Shown here piece after piece: positions 8,771-17,569 of a stretch of 64,000 nt of DNA (within the stretch, counting starts at the first letter, position 1; each line of letters opens with the position of its first letter). Where the stretch lies: the NCBI GenBank assembly GCA_017305935.1, contig JAFKJU010000025.1, positions 62,001 to 126,000 of the forward strand, read 5' to 3'. The stretch comes from Hyphomicrobiales bacterium (GTDB lineage: Bacteria; Pseudomonadota; Alphaproteobacteria; Rhizobiales; Rhizobiaceae). Made by a program: the position numbers and the translations under genes. The notes below the pieces were generated by a model that was not told the DNA's origin, made no database searches, and saw only the letters and a list, made by a program, of their open reading frames with translations.

Positions 8771-9049
8771 TCACGGATATTCTCTGACAGATGCGAGCCG
8801 CTTCTCCAGCCATCGGCTGTAACGGGACGCCCTGAAGCAGATGACGGAAAGGATCGCCACGACCAGATGGGCCTCGTTTTAGAAGCCGAGCCATTGCGGA
8901 TCGACGCCGGAAAGCGCGAGCGGCAAAAGGATCATGACCACGGTACGGGTGCGGCGCGTCAGCCCGCCGAAGGGGCGCAGCGCGGGCATGAGCGCACCGC
9001 AAATTGCACCGACGATGGCGGGGGCTGCGAAGGTGCCGAAAGGCGCCAT
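8771..9049 (-). pseudogene. Remnant of an unidentified membrane protein
   Basis: One minus-strand frame reads from an ATG at 9049 to a TGA at 8771, broken by a TAA at 8881-8879. The first part is hydrophobic (APAIVGAICGALM, TVVMILLPLALSGVD), the part after the stop continues as LVVAILSVICFRASRYSRWL. The same-frame continuation with membrane-type composition suggests one gene inactivated by a nonsense change. I do not recognise the family. Confidence 0.4.
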
Positions 9050-9094
9050 CCAGCGACAGCGAGGGGATATATCCGCATCAGCGTTCGGGCGGCA

Positions 9095-9171
9095 TGGCCC
9101 GGTGCGCTGGTCAACGATCCGAAGCTGCTCTTGCTCGACGAACCCTTCGGCAAGCTCGATTCGCTCATCTC
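9095..9171 (+). pseudogene. Fragment of a sulfonate-type ABC ATPase
   Basis: A short plus-strand stretch reads ALVNDPKLLLLDEPFGKLDSL, which is the Walker B and D-loop region of SsuB/TauB/NrtC-type ATPases. Nothing before or after in any frame continues the protein, so this is a roughly 25-codon scrap of a lost gene. Its place beside ssuD is consistent with a former ssuB. Confidence 0.6.
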
Positions 9172-9296
9172 TACACCCGCGTTTCCAATCCGAGGCAAGA
9201 TGCCTTACCGCGGCGCTCCTCGCTCCGGGGTTTTCTTTTCCGGCCGGTCACGCTTTCGCGCGGATGCGAAAAAGAAACGTCATTCCATTTTAAAAT

Positions 9297-9324
9297 ACAT
9301 AAAAAAGATAGAATTTCTGTATTT
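9297..9324 (+). promoter_or_regulatory. AT-rich box shared with the 22406 gene, upstream of an SfnB/DszC-like gene
   Basis: Positions 9299-9324 are identical over 26 bp to 22313-22338. The block contains ACAT-N7-ATAG (9297-9311), one arm off the CTAT-N7-ATAG pattern, and the following GAATTTCTGTATTT may serve as promoter core. It ends about 70 nt before the ATG at 9397. Conservation in an otherwise GC-rich, unrelated context argues for a regulatory role. Confidence 0.6.
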
Positions 9325-9396
9325 CTATGAGTCGGACGCTACTCTCGCGCTCAGTTTCAGTGTGACGCACGGTCACGAAAGCGATGAGAAGGCTCC

Positions 9397-10629
9397 ATGA
9401 CGCAGATAGAAAACGCCTGGGGCGCCGGCCCGGGTGAGGGATACGAAGCACTGGCCGCGCCATTCCGTCCGATCTTTGCCGAGATTGCGGCGAGCGCGAC
9501 GGAACGTGACCTCAATCGCGGCCTGCCGCACGAGGCGATCCGTCAGCTCAAGCAGTCGGGTTTCGGCGCGCTGCGCCTGCCGGTGGAGGCGGGCGGCAAG
9601 GGGGCAAGCCTGCCGCAGTTCTTCAATCTGCTGATCGAGCTTTCAGCGGCGGATTCCAATGTCACGCAGGCGCTGCGCGGCCATTTCGGGTTCACCGAGG
9701 ATATTCTCAATACGCGGGATTCCGGGCGTCGCAGCCTCTGGCTCGGCCGTATCGGCGGCGGCGAGATCACCGGCAATGCGTGGAGCGAGATCGGTACGGG
9801 TGCAGCGCTTGATCGCTTTTCCACCCATATCTCCGAGAAGGACGGCAGGCTCGTGCTTAACGGCGCGAAATATTACACGACCGGCTCGCTCTTCGCCGAC
9901 TGGATCGATGTCGGCGCGTCGAATGCGGAAGGCGAGGGCATCTCGGTTGCGGTGCGCCGCAATGCCGAGGGTGTCGACGTGGTCGATGATTGGGATGGCT
10001 TCGGGCAGACGCTGACGGCGAGCGGCACGACGACCTTCCGCGATGTCTTGGTCGAGCCGCAGGACATCGTCATCGACGACGAGCGCTTCCGCTATTCGTC
10101 CGCCTTCTACCAGCTCGTCCACCTTGCCACGCTTGCCGGCATCGGCCGGGCGATCACTGCCGATGTCGCGACAGCGGTGGCGGAGCGCCGCCGCACCTAT
10201 ACCCACGCCGCTGCCGGGCGCTCTAGTGACGATCCGCAGGTGCTGCAGGTGGTCGGGCGCATCCGCGCCGCGGCCTATGCGGCGGGTGCCATCACGCTTC
10301 AGGCGGCCGCAGGCCTCCAGCGCGCCTTCGACGCGCATTTCCTCGACGATGCCGAGGCCGAGGAAAAGGCGAATGCGGTTGCCGAACTGGAAGCTGCGCA
10401 GGCCCAGACGGTCGTTTCAGATCTGATTCTCGACGCCTCGACCCTGCTGTTCGACGCGCTCGGCGCCTCCGCAACCAAGAAGCCCGCCGGACTCGATCGT
10501 CACTGGCGCAATGCCCGCACGCTCGCCTCGCACAATCCGCGCATCTACAAGCACCGCATCATCGGCGACTTCGCCGTCAACGGCACGCCGCCGCCCTATC
10601 AGTGGCGCATCGGCGCGAGCGCGGGCTGA
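9397..10629 (+). CDS. Acyl-CoA-dehydrogenase-fold flavoprotein, DszC/SfnB-like
   Basis: Flavin-dependent oxidoreductase of 410 residues of the group that includes DszC (dibenzothiophene monooxygenase) and SfnB. It has the acyl-CoA dehydrogenase helix-barrel-helix layout: LNRGLPHEAIRQLKQSGFGALRLP at the start, the middle-domain GAKYYTTGSLFADWIDV, the DDWDGFGQTLTASGTTTF stretch and the C-terminal LDRHWRNARTLASHNPRIYK. The last resembles the RNARTHTLHDP tail of the family but is altered (LASHNPRI). First gene of a plus-strand unit ending with the MetNIQ importer; metN starts 5 nt after its stop. Probably oxidises a sulfur compound brought in by that importer. Confidence 0.85.
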   Translation: MTQIENAWGAGPGEGYEALAAPFRPIFAEIAASATERDLNRGLPHEAIRQLKQSGFGALRLPVEAGGKGASLPQFFNLLIELSAADSNVTQALRGHFGFTEDILNTRDSGRRSLWLGRIGGGEITGNAWSEIGTGAALDRFSTHISEKDGRLVLNGAKYYTTGSLFADWIDVGASNAEGEGISVAVRRNAEGVDVVDDWDGFGQTLTASGTTTFRDVLVEPQDIVIDDERFRYSSAFYQLVHLATLAGIGRAITADVATAVAERRRTYTHAAAGRSSDDPQVLQVVGRIRAAAYAAGAITLQAAAGLQRAFDAHFLDDAEAEEKANAVAELEAAQAQTVVSDLILDASTLLFDALGASATKKPAGLDRHWRNARTLASHNPRIYKHRIIGDFAVNGTPPPYQWRIGASAG

Positions 10630-10634
10630 GCGCG

Positions 10635-11684
10635 ATGATCCGGCTTGAGAACATCACCAAAAGGTTTGCCGGCAAGGAGGGCGCGATCGCCGCGCTCGAC
10701 GGCATCGACCTTGCCATCGCCAGGGGCGAGATCTTCGGGGTCATCGGCTCCTCCGGCGCCGGCAAGTCGACGCTGGTTCGGCTGATCAATCTCCTTGAGC
10801 GCCCCGATGGCGGCGAGGTCTTCGTCGCAGGCGAGCGCGTGACGGAGGCCAAGGGCCAGCGTCTGCGCGATCTGCGCCGGACGATCGGCATGGTGTTCCA
10901 GCATTTCAACCTGCTGAGCGCCCGCACGGTCGCCGGGAACGTCGCCTATCCGCTCGAACTGACCGGCCGGTTCTGCAAGGCGGAGATTGCCGAACGGGTG
11001 GCTTCTCTCCTCGACCGCGTGGGCCTTGCCGAACACGCGCGGAAATATCCGCGCCAGCTTTCGGGCGGGCAGAAACAACGTGTCGGCATCGCGCGCGCCC
11101 TTGCCTGCGAGCCGCAGGTGCTGCTCTGCGACGAGGCGACGAGCGCGCTCGATCCGCAGACGACGGGGGCGGTGCTCGATCTGCTGCGCCAAATCAACCG
11201 CGATCTCGGTGTAACCATCGTGCTCATCACCCATGAAATGGATGTGATCCGTCACACCTGCGACCGCGTCGCCGTGCTCGATCGCGGTCGCGTGGTCGAG
11301 GCGGGAGTGGTGAGCCAGGTCTTTCTGCACCCGCGCCATGCCGCCACGTTGCGTCTGGTGCGCGAGGCGGAGCCCGACGGCGGTTCGCTCGATGCCGCCG
11401 CCGTCTCCGATCCCGCTGGCCGGGCCGTGCGTCTCACCTTCACCGGGCCTTCCGCACACAAGCCGATCCTCGGCCGCATCGCGCGCGAAAATCTCGTCGA
11501 CTACGCGATCCTCGCCGGCCGCGTCGGCCATATCCGCGAAACGCCCTATGCGCAGTTCATCGTCTCGCTCAGCGGGCGCGACGTGGCAGGTGCCATTGCC
11601 GGGCTGCGCGCCAGCGGAGTCGATGTCGAATTGCAGGGCGGGGCGCCTCTGCCCGAAATCGAAGGGGTGCGCCATGTCGTTTGA
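10635..11684 (+). CDS. metN: Methionine-type ABC transporter ATP-binding protein
   Basis: ATPase of a methionine/organosulfur importer, 349 residues. Walker A IGSSGAGKST, signature LSGGQKQRVGIARAL, Walker B VLLCDEATSALD and ITHEMDVI are all present. The C-terminal part (about residues 265-345) is an NIL-type domain, which in E. coli MetN binds methionine and inhibits transport when methionine is plentiful. Five nt after the preceding flavoprotein gene and overlapping metI by 11 nt. An upstream in-frame ATG at 10602 lies inside the previous gene and is less likely. Confidence 0.92.
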   Translation: MIRLENITKRFAGKEGAIAALDGIDLAIARGEIFGVIGSSGAGKSTLVRLINLLERPDGGEVFVAGERVTEAKGQRLRDLRRTIGMVFQHFNLLSARTVAGNVAYPLELTGRFCKAEIAERVASLLDRVGLAEHARKYPRQLSGGQKQRVGIARALACEPQVLLCDEATSALDPQTTGAVLDLLRQINRDLGVTIVLITHEMDVIRHTCDRVAVLDRGRVVEAGVVSQVFLHPRHAATLRLVREAEPDGGSLDAAAVSDPAGRAVRLTFTGPSAHKPILGRIARENLVDYAILAGRVGHIRETPYAQFIVSLSGRDVAGAIAGLRASGVDVELQGGAPLPEIEGVRHVV

Positions 11685-12333
11685 CAATCTCTACTGGGGC
11701 GATATCGGCGCCGCCCTTGCGCAGACGCTGGCCATGGTCGGTGGCGCGCTGCTGCTCACCGTTCTCCTCGGCCTGCCGCTCGGCATCCTGCTATTCCTGA
11801 CCGGGCGGCAACAGCTTTTCCAGGCGCCCATTGCCTATGGCAGCCTGTCCTTCGTGCTGAGCATCGTCCGCTCCGTGCCCTTCATCATCCTGCTCATCGT
11901 GCTGATGCCCGTGACGGTGCTCGTGACGGGTACGTCGCTCGGCATCCGCGGCGTCATCTTCCCGCTCGTCGTGGGCACGGCGCCCTTCTTCGCGCGGCTG
12001 GTCGAGACGGCTCTGCGCGAGGTGGACCGCGGCATCATCGAGGCGAGCCTTGCCATGGGCGCCTCCACCACGCAGACGATTGTTCGCGCCGTTCTGCCCG
12101 AGGCGCTGCCGAGCCTGCTTGCCGCCATCACCGTCACGGCGATCGTGCTCGTCGACTACACCGCCATGTCCGGCGCCATCGGCGGCGGCGGCCTCGGGGA
12201 TCTGGCGATCCGCTACGGCTACCACCGGTTCCAGACCGAAATCATGCTGGTCTGCGTCGCGATCCTCATCGTCTTCGTCCAGCTTATCCAGGCGAGCGGA
12301 AACCGGCTCGTCACCCATTTTTCCCGCAAATGA
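11674..12333 (+). CDS. metI: Methionine-type ABC transporter permease
   Basis: Membrane subunit of 219 residues with the usual five hydrophobic segments. MetI marks include TLAMVGGALLLTVLLGLPLG, SIVRSVPFIILLIVLMPVT, the EAA loop IEASLAMGASTTQTIVRAVLPEA and the loop SGAIGGGGLGDLAIRYGYHRF. The ATG at 11674 lies inside the last codons of metN, giving an 11-nt overlap and translational coupling. Full length for the family. Confidence 0.92.
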   Translation: MSFDNLYWGDIGAALAQTLAMVGGALLLTVLLGLPLGILLFLTGRQQLFQAPIAYGSLSFVLSIVRSVPFIILLIVLMPVTVLVTGTSLGIRGVIFPLVVGTAPFFARLVETALREVDRGIIEASLAMGASTTQTIVRAVLPEALPSLLAAITVTAIVLVDYTAMSGAIGGGGLGDLAIRYGYHRFQTEIMLVCVAILIVFVQLIQASGNRLVTHFSRK

Positions 12334-12352
12334 CCAACGCTCGGAGCATCCC

Positions 12353-13165
12353 ATGCGCATCCTGAAATCCATTGGCCTTGCGGCCGGCCTGGCGCTCGCC
12401 GCCTTCGGTTCCGCCAAGGCGAACGAAACGCTCGTCGTCGGCGCTACCGCCGTCCCGCACGCCGAAATCCTCGAATTCGTGAAGCCGATCCTTGCCAAGG
12501 ATGGCCTCGATCTCGATATCCGCGTCTTCACGGACTACATCCAGCCCAACGCCCAGCTGGTCTCCGGCGAGCTCGATGCCAACTACTACCAGTACAGGCC
12601 GTTCCTCAACGACTACAACAAGCAACGCGGCACCGCACTCGTCCCCATCGTACCCGTGCATATCGAGCCCTTCGTCGCCTATTCGACGAAGATCGATGCG
12701 GTCGAGAAACTCGAAGACGGCGCGACCGTCGCGATCCCGAACGACCCGGTCAATGGTGGTCGCGGGCTTCTGCTGCTGCAGAAACTCGGCCTGATCAAGG
12801 TCTCCGGCAAACCGGAGCTGACCTCGCCGGAAGACCCGCTGCCGACCATCAAGGACGTCGTCGACAACCCGAAGAACCTCAAGATCGTCGAGCTCGAATC
12901 CGCCCTTCTGCCGCGGGCGCTGGGCGAGGTGGATCTCGCCGCGCTCAACGGCAACTATGTCTTCGAGGCCAAGCTCGACATCGAGAAGGCGCTGCTCATC
13001 GACCGCGGCCAGGACGGCTACAACGTCTGGAGCGAATATCTGGTGACGCGCCCCGAAACCAGGGACGACCCGCGCGTCGCCAAGCTTGCCAAGGTGCTCA
13101 ACAGTGACGAGACGCGGAAATTCATCGAGGAGCGCTACAAGGGACAGGTGGTCGCCGCCTTCTGA
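12353..13165 (+). CDS. metQ: MetQ/NlpA-family substrate-binding protein
   Basis: Periplasmic binding protein of 270 residues. The signal peptide (LKSIGLAAGLALAAFGSAKA) has no lipobox cysteine, so it is predicted soluble. The fold begins ETLVVGATAVPHAEILEFV and has NYYQYRPFLNDYN, IPNDPVNGGRGLLLLQKLG and NGNYVFEAKLD, all typical of MetQ. Nineteen nt after metI. The ligand may be methionine or an oxidised or esterified relative, because genes for DszC/SfnB-like flavoproteins flank the importer on both sides. Confidence 0.9.
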   Translation: MRILKSIGLAAGLALAAFGSAKANETLVVGATAVPHAEILEFVKPILAKDGLDLDIRVFTDYIQPNAQLVSGELDANYYQYRPFLNDYNKQRGTALVPIVPVHIEPFVAYSTKIDAVEKLEDGATVAIPNDPVNGGRGLLLLQKLGLIKVSGKPELTSPEDPLPTIKDVVDNPKNLKIVELESALLPRALGEVDLAALNGNYVFEAKLDIEKALLIDRGQDGYNVWSEYLVTRPETRDDPRVAKLAKVLNSDETRKFIEERYKGQVVAAF

Positions 13166-13235
13166 TTTCCGCCTTTCGCCGCCGGGCTGCGCTTGCCGCA
13201 GCCCGGCCCCTCCTTTCGATGGATGGCCGTGCAAC

Positions 13236-14501
13236 ATGAGCTCGAACGCTGCGAACGCAACCCCCAGAACCCCTCACGCAGAGCCGGGCGATCCCGGCTG
13301 GCTGCCAAGCCCGCCCCTGGCGCCGGCCCATGTCATCCGCGACGACGCGGAGGCAATTGCCGTCGCCGAACAGCTACAGCCGCTCTTTGCAGCCGAGGCG
13401 AAGGAGCGCGACCGCGAAAGGCGCCTGCCGTTCCGCGAAGTCGATCTCTTTTCACAGAGCGGGTTGTGGGGCATCACCATTCCCAAGGCCTATGGCGGAG
13501 CCGGCGTCTCGCAGGTCACGCTGGCAAGGGTCTTCGCGACGCTGGCGGCCGGCGATTCCTCGCTGGCGCAGATCGCCCAGAACAGTTTTGAAATCATCGA
13601 TGTCATCAGGCAGACGGGCAGCGAGGCGCAGAAGCGCGATCTCTTCGGTGCGGTCCTGGGCGGAAGACGGCTCGGCAACGCCTTTTCCGAATTCGGCGGC
13701 AAGAATGTCGAGGCCTTCGAGACGAAGCTCGTCCGCAAGGGCGATCACGTCGTGGTCTCGGGCAGGAAATTCTATTCGACCGGTGCGCTCTTCGCCCATC
13801 TCGTGCCGATCGTGGCGCTGGACGAGGACGGACACGTTGTCGTTGCGGTCGCCGACAGGGGCGCGCAGGGGCTTGAGGTCGTCAACGACTGGTCGGCCTT
13901 CGGCCAGCGCACCACGGCAAGCGGAACGGTTGTCCTCAATGGCGTCGCCATTCCCGCAGACCGCGTGCTGCCGGCCCATATCGTCTATGAGAACCCGAGC
14001 GCCGTCGGTCCCCAGAGCCAGCTTATCCATGCGGCCATCGACGCCGGCATCGCGCGGGGCGCCATAGAGGCGACCATCGATCTCGTGCGCCACCACGCCC
14101 GCCCGTGGATCGACAGCGGCTCGGACCGCGCCGGCGACGATCCCTATACGATCGCGGCCATCGGCGACCTGAAGATCCGCCTGCACGCCGCCGAAGCTTT
14201 GCTGGATCGTGCCGGCCGTGAACTCGATGCGACGATTGCCGACGTCAACCACGAGACGATCGGCAAGGCGAAGATCGCGGTCGCAGAGGCCAAGGTGCTG
14301 ACGACGGAGGTGGCGCTGGCGGCTGCCAACAAGCTGTTCGAGCTTGCCGGCACGCGCTCGACCCTCGGCGTGCACAATCTCGACCGCTTCTGGCGCGATG
14401 CGCGCACGCACACGCTGCACGACCCGGTGCGCTGGAAGTTCCATGCGGTCGGGCAATATTACCTCAGCGGCGTGCAGCCGCCGCTGCATTCCTGGATCTG
14501 A
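13236..14501 (+). CDS. SfnB-family sulfur acquisition oxidoreductase
   Basis: Acyl-CoA-dehydrogenase-fold flavoprotein of 421 residues. SfnB family marks are HVIRDDAEAIAVAEQL, RDRERRLPFREVDLFSQSGL, GITIPKAYGGAGVSQVTLA, GRKFYSTGALFAHLVPIVA and the end RFWRDARTHTLHDPVRWKFH. The SfnB group is linked in Pseudomonas to dimethyl sulfone and related organosulfur use. It starts at an ATG 71 nt after metQ and probably belongs to the same transcript. One of four paralogues in the island (with 9397, 19614, 20980). Confidence 0.88.
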   Translation: MSSNAANATPRTPHAEPGDPGWLPSPPLAPAHVIRDDAEAIAVAEQLQPLFAAEAKERDRERRLPFREVDLFSQSGLWGITIPKAYGGAGVSQVTLARVFATLAAGDSSLAQIAQNSFEIIDVIRQTGSEAQKRDLFGAVLGGRRLGNAFSEFGGKNVEAFETKLVRKGDHVVVSGRKFYSTGALFAHLVPIVALDEDGHVVVAVADRGAQGLEVVNDWSAFGQRTTASGTVVLNGVAIPADRVLPAHIVYENPSAVGPQSQLIHAAIDAGIARGAIEATIDLVRHHARPWIDSGSDRAGDDPYTIAAIGDLKIRLHAAEALLDRAGRELDATIADVNHETIGKAKIAVAEAKVLTTEVALAAANKLFELAGTRSTLGVHNLDRFWRDARTHTLHDPVRWKFHAVGQYYLSGVQPPLHSWI

Positions 14502-14519
14502 CACGGTCCATGGCCTGGG

Positions 14520-14769
14520 AAATTCTGCTCGACCCGTCCGCACGACCGGTCGAGCGACCACAACAGGCCGGACATCTGGACGTCGCTGACCGCGACGCTG
14601 GCGCGCGGCCCGTTCGACGGGCTGTTCCCCGCCGATATCGTCGGGGTGTGCGATGCCTACCAGAAGTCATCGGCCTGACGCTGCGCGAAGCCATCCAGCT
14701 TCCGGTCAACGATCCCCTGATGCTGGTCTCGGCCATGGCCGCCGTGACGAAGGGGCTTGGCTTCGGCGA
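14520..14769 (+). pseudogene. Frameshifted fragment of an LLM-class monooxygenase
   Basis: Two overlapping plus-strand frames together spell the N-terminal part of an NtaA/DszA-type enzyme. The first reads PDIWTSLTATLARGPFDGLF and then ADIVGVCDAY up to a TGA at 14676. The second, shifted near 14670, reads REAIQLPVNDPLMLV and then SAMAAVTKGLGFG. The intact enzyme at 22406 has the same order (DYWQDLARTLERGVFDGIF, then QIPVNDPLQL). No start and no C-terminal two thirds remain. The rest of the gap to 14973 holds nothing I can recognise except the box at 14925. Confidence 0.72.
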
Positions 14770-14924
14770 AGGCGATCGCCTGCCGGATCGGCATCCCGCC
14801 CGGGCGTTGCGCGGGATGGGCGCCGCACCGGGGCAAGCTGCGGATTCGTCAGCCTTTCGAAAAGTTCAATCTTTTCGCGACCGCCCCGGATTTTGGAAAA
14901 TCCTGCCTGTCTCCACGAGATAGT

Positions 14925-14939
14925 CTATATATTTTATAG
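14925..14939 (+). promoter_or_regulatory. CTAT-N7-ATAG box upstream of the sugar-type importer
   Basis: CTAT (14925-14928), seven bases, ATAG (14936-14939), then AATT. The same arrangement, including the following AATT, occurs at 22311-22325 before a monooxygenase gene. The 15-bp dyad contains the T-N11-A core typical of LysR-type binding sites. It lies 34 nt before the ATG at 14973. Confidence 0.55.
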
Positions 14940-14972
14940 AATTATATCATTATCGATCCAACGGGGCAAATC

Positions 14973-15977
14973 ATGACCGACGATATCCGATCCGGCGTCA
15001 ATCGCCGCAATCTCCTGAAGCTCACCGCCGTCGCGGGCGTTGTGGCAGGAACCGGGCTGCTCTCGGCCCATGCCGCAGCAGCCGAGGACGGCCTCTCTCT
15101 TAAGGGCAAGCGCATCGGCATCAGCACTGCCGGCACGGATCATTTTTTCGATCTCCAGGCCTACAACGCCCAGATCGAAGAGGTGAAGCGCCTCGGCGGC
15201 GAGCCGATCGCCGTCGATGCCGGCCGCAACGACGGCAAGCTCGTGTCCCAGCTCCAGACGCTGATCGCCCAGAAGCCCGATGCCATCGTCCAGCTTCTCG
15301 GTACGCTCAGCGTCATCGACCCGTGGCTGAAAAAGGCGCGTGAGGCTGATATCCCGGTCTTCACCATCGATGTCGGCTCGGTCAACTCGATCAACAACTC
15401 GACCTCGGACAATTGGGGCATCGGCAAGGACCTCGCCCTTCAACTCGTTTCCGATATCGGCGGCGAGGGCAATATCGTCGTGTTCAACGGCTTCTACGGC
15501 GTGACGCCCTGCGCCATCCGCTATGACCAGCTGGTCAATGTGGTGAAATATTTCCAGAAGGTTCAGATCGTGCAGCCGGAGCTGCGCGACGTGATTCCGA
15601 ACACCGTCCAGGATGCGTTCACGCAAATTACCGCCATTCTCGCGAAATATCCGGAAAAGGGGTCGATCAAGGCGATCTGGTCCGCATGGGACATTCCGCA
15701 GCTCGGCGCAACGCAGGCGCTTGCCGCCGCCGGCCGCACGGAGATCCGGACCTATGGTGTCGATGGCAGCCCGGAAGTGCTCCAGCTCGTCGCCGATCCG
15801 AACTCGCCGGCCGCCGCCGACGTCGCCCAGCAGCCCGCCGAACTGGGCCGCGTCGCCATCCGCAACGTCGCCCGTCACCTTGCCGGCGAAACGCTGCCGC
15901 GCGAAACTTATGTGCCCGCGCTGCTCGCCAACAAGCAGAACGTCGGCGAGATCTCCAAGAAGCTCGGCATCGGCTGA
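14973..15977 (+). CDS. Sugar-type ABC transporter substrate-binding protein (RbsB-like)
   Basis: Periplasmic binding protein of 334 residues with a Tat-like signal: NRRNLLKL followed by VAGVVAGTGLLSAHAAAA. The body is the PBP type I (LacI-like) fold: KRIGISTAGTDHFFDLQAYN, AIVQLLGTLSVIDPWL, PVFTIDVGSVNSINNSTSDN and TYGVDGSPEVLQLV. RbsB relatives usually bind pentoses or other sugars, yet this one lies between two SfnB-family genes and after a sulfur-type box. A sulfur-bearing polar solute is therefore plausible. The ATPase starts 59 nt downstream. Confidence 0.87.
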   Translation: MTDDIRSGVNRRNLLKLTAVAGVVAGTGLLSAHAAAAEDGLSLKGKRIGISTAGTDHFFDLQAYNAQIEEVKRLGGEPIAVDAGRNDGKLVSQLQTLIAQKPDAIVQLLGTLSVIDPWLKKAREADIPVFTIDVGSVNSINNSTSDNWGIGKDLALQLVSDIGGEGNIVVFNGFYGVTPCAIRYDQLVNVVKYFQKVQIVQPELRDVIPNTVQDAFTQITAILAKYPEKGSIKAIWSAWDIPQLGATQALAAAGRTEIRTYGVDGSPEVLQLVADPNSPAAADVAQQPAELGRVAIRNVARHLAGETLPRETYVPALLANKQNVGEISKKLGIG

Positions 15978-16036
15978 TCGTCCGGCCGGACCGCGGCGGC
16001 TGCGCCGCGGTCGTTCTGTCAATGGGGATTGCGGTC

Positions 16037-17569
16037 ATGATTGGTACGGCAGGGAATGGCGAGGCGATCATCCGTCTCGAAAACATCGTCAAGCACTTTG
16101 GCGGGGCGACGGCCCTGTCGGGTGCGTCGCTGACCGTCGTGCGTGGTTCGATCCACGGTCTCGTCGGGCAGAACGGCGCAGGCAAGTCGACGCTGATCAA
16201 GCTCATCGCCGGCCTTCACCGGCCGGATGAGGGCAGGCTTGAGATCGACGGCAGGTCCTATGACCGGTTGACGCCGCATCTTGCGGAAGAACTCGGCATT
16301 CACTTCATCCACCAGGACCGCCTTCTCGTTCCCACCTTCACGGTCGGCGAGGCCCTTTTCCTCGGCCGCGAGCTGCGTTTCCCGGGCACGCCCTTCCTCG
16401 ACCGGGGGGCGATGCGGCGCAAGTCGGCCGAGGTGCTGGAGCGTTATTTCGGCCTGGCACTGCCCCATTCCGCGCTGATCGCCGATCTTTCGGCGGCGGA
16501 AAAGCAGATCGTCCAGATCACGCGGGCACTGATCGCCAATCCCAAGGTGCTGGTCTTCGACGAACCGACCGCCGCACTCGTCCGGCGCGAGGCGGACCTG
16601 CTTTTCCAGCTCATCCGCCGCCTGAGCTCGGAGGGCGTCACCATCCTTTACATCTCGCATTATCTCGGGGAGATCGCCGATCTCTGCGACACGGTGACGG
16701 TGCTGCGCAACGGCCGCGATGTCGCGACCCTGCCCGTCGCCAAAACCTCGGCGGCCGAGATCGGCGCGCTGATGGTCAATCGCGATATCGGCGAACTTTA
16801 TCCGAAGCCGGCCGTCACACCGGGCGAGGTGCTCCTGGAGGTGGACAACCTGGCGCTCGCAGACCGCTTTGACGCCGTCTCCTTTTCGCTCCGCAAGGGC
16901 GAGGTTCTCGGTTTCACCGGGCTCGTCGGTTCGGGCGCGAAGGAGGTGGTGCGAACGCTCTTCGGCCTCGACCGGCCGACCGGCGGCACCGTTTCCGTCA
17001 AGGGCGAGACGGTGTTCTGCGCCGATCCCGCGGCTGCGACGGACCGCCATCTCGCGCTCGTGCCGGAGGATCGCCGCCGCGACGGCGTCGCGCTCGACCT
17101 TTCCGTCACGGAAAACACCACGCTCGCCAGCCTCGACCGCTTTTCGCATGGCCTCATTGATCGCGGCGCGGAACGGCGGCAGACGGAAGACCTCGTCAGG
17201 CGACTGCAGATCAAGACCGACAGCGTCGATGCCCTCGTGAAGACGCTCTCGGGCGGCAATCAGCAGAAGGTGGCGATCGCAAAATGGCTGAGCCGCCAGT
17301 CGGAAATCTATCTGCTCGACGAACCCACGACGGGTGTCGACATTGCGGCCAAGGTGGAGATTTACCGGCTGATCGGCGAGCTTGCCGAACGCGGCGCGGT
17401 CGTCCTCGTGCTTTCCTCCGATATCGAGGAACTGCTCGGCGTCACCGATCGCGTTCTCGTCTTCTTCCGCGGTCGCGTCACGCGGCAGTTCATTTCCTCC
17501 GAAACGAGCCCGGACGAGGTCCTTGCCGATGTCACGGGCGCCTATGAGACGCTTCGCCATGCTGGTTGA
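16037..17569 (+). CDS. Sugar-type ABC transporter ATP-binding protein (RbsA-like)
   Basis: Double ATPase of 510 residues for the importer beginning at 14973. The first half has Walker A VGQNGAGKST and Walker B VLVFDEPTAALV. In the second half the P-loop position reads GLVGSGAKEV, lacking the GKS/T lysine, as is normal in RbsA/MglA proteins, and the C-terminal signature is LSGGNQQKVAIAKWL followed by LLDEPTTGVD. The first-half signature is degenerate (LSAAEKQIVQITRAL), also common here. ATG 16037 follows GGGGA at good spacing; ATG 16022 in frame is an alternative. Confidence 0.9.
   Translation: MIGTAGNGEAIIRLENIVKHFGGATALSGASLTVVRGSIHGLVGQNGAGKSTLIKLIAGLHRPDEGRLEIDGRSYDRLTPHLAEELGIHFIHQDRLLVPTFTVGEALFLGRELRFPGTPFLDRGAMRRKSAEVLERYFGLALPHSALIADLSAAEKQIVQITRALIANPKVLVFDEPTAALVRREADLLFQLIRRLSSEGVTILYISHYLGEIADLCDTVTVLRNGRDVATLPVAKTSAAEIGALMVNRDIGELYPKPAVTPGEVLLEVDNLALADRFDAVSFSLRKGEVLGFTGLVGSGAKEVVRTLFGLDRPTGGTVSVKGETVFCADPAAATDRHLALVPEDRRRDGVALDLSVTENTTLASLDRFSHGLIDRGAERRQTEDLVRRLQIKTDSVDALVKTLSGGNQQKVAIAKWLSRQSEIYLLDEPTTGVDIAAKVEIYRLIGELAERGAVVLVLSSDIEELLGVTDRVLVFFRGRVTRQFISSETSPDEVLADVTGAYETLRHAG

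Noticed and set aside
7345-8787. A 480-codon open frame on the plus strand opposite ssuD and its upstream region
   Set aside because: It is antisense to a clear SsuD protein, has no domain motif and owes its length to high-GC codon bias.
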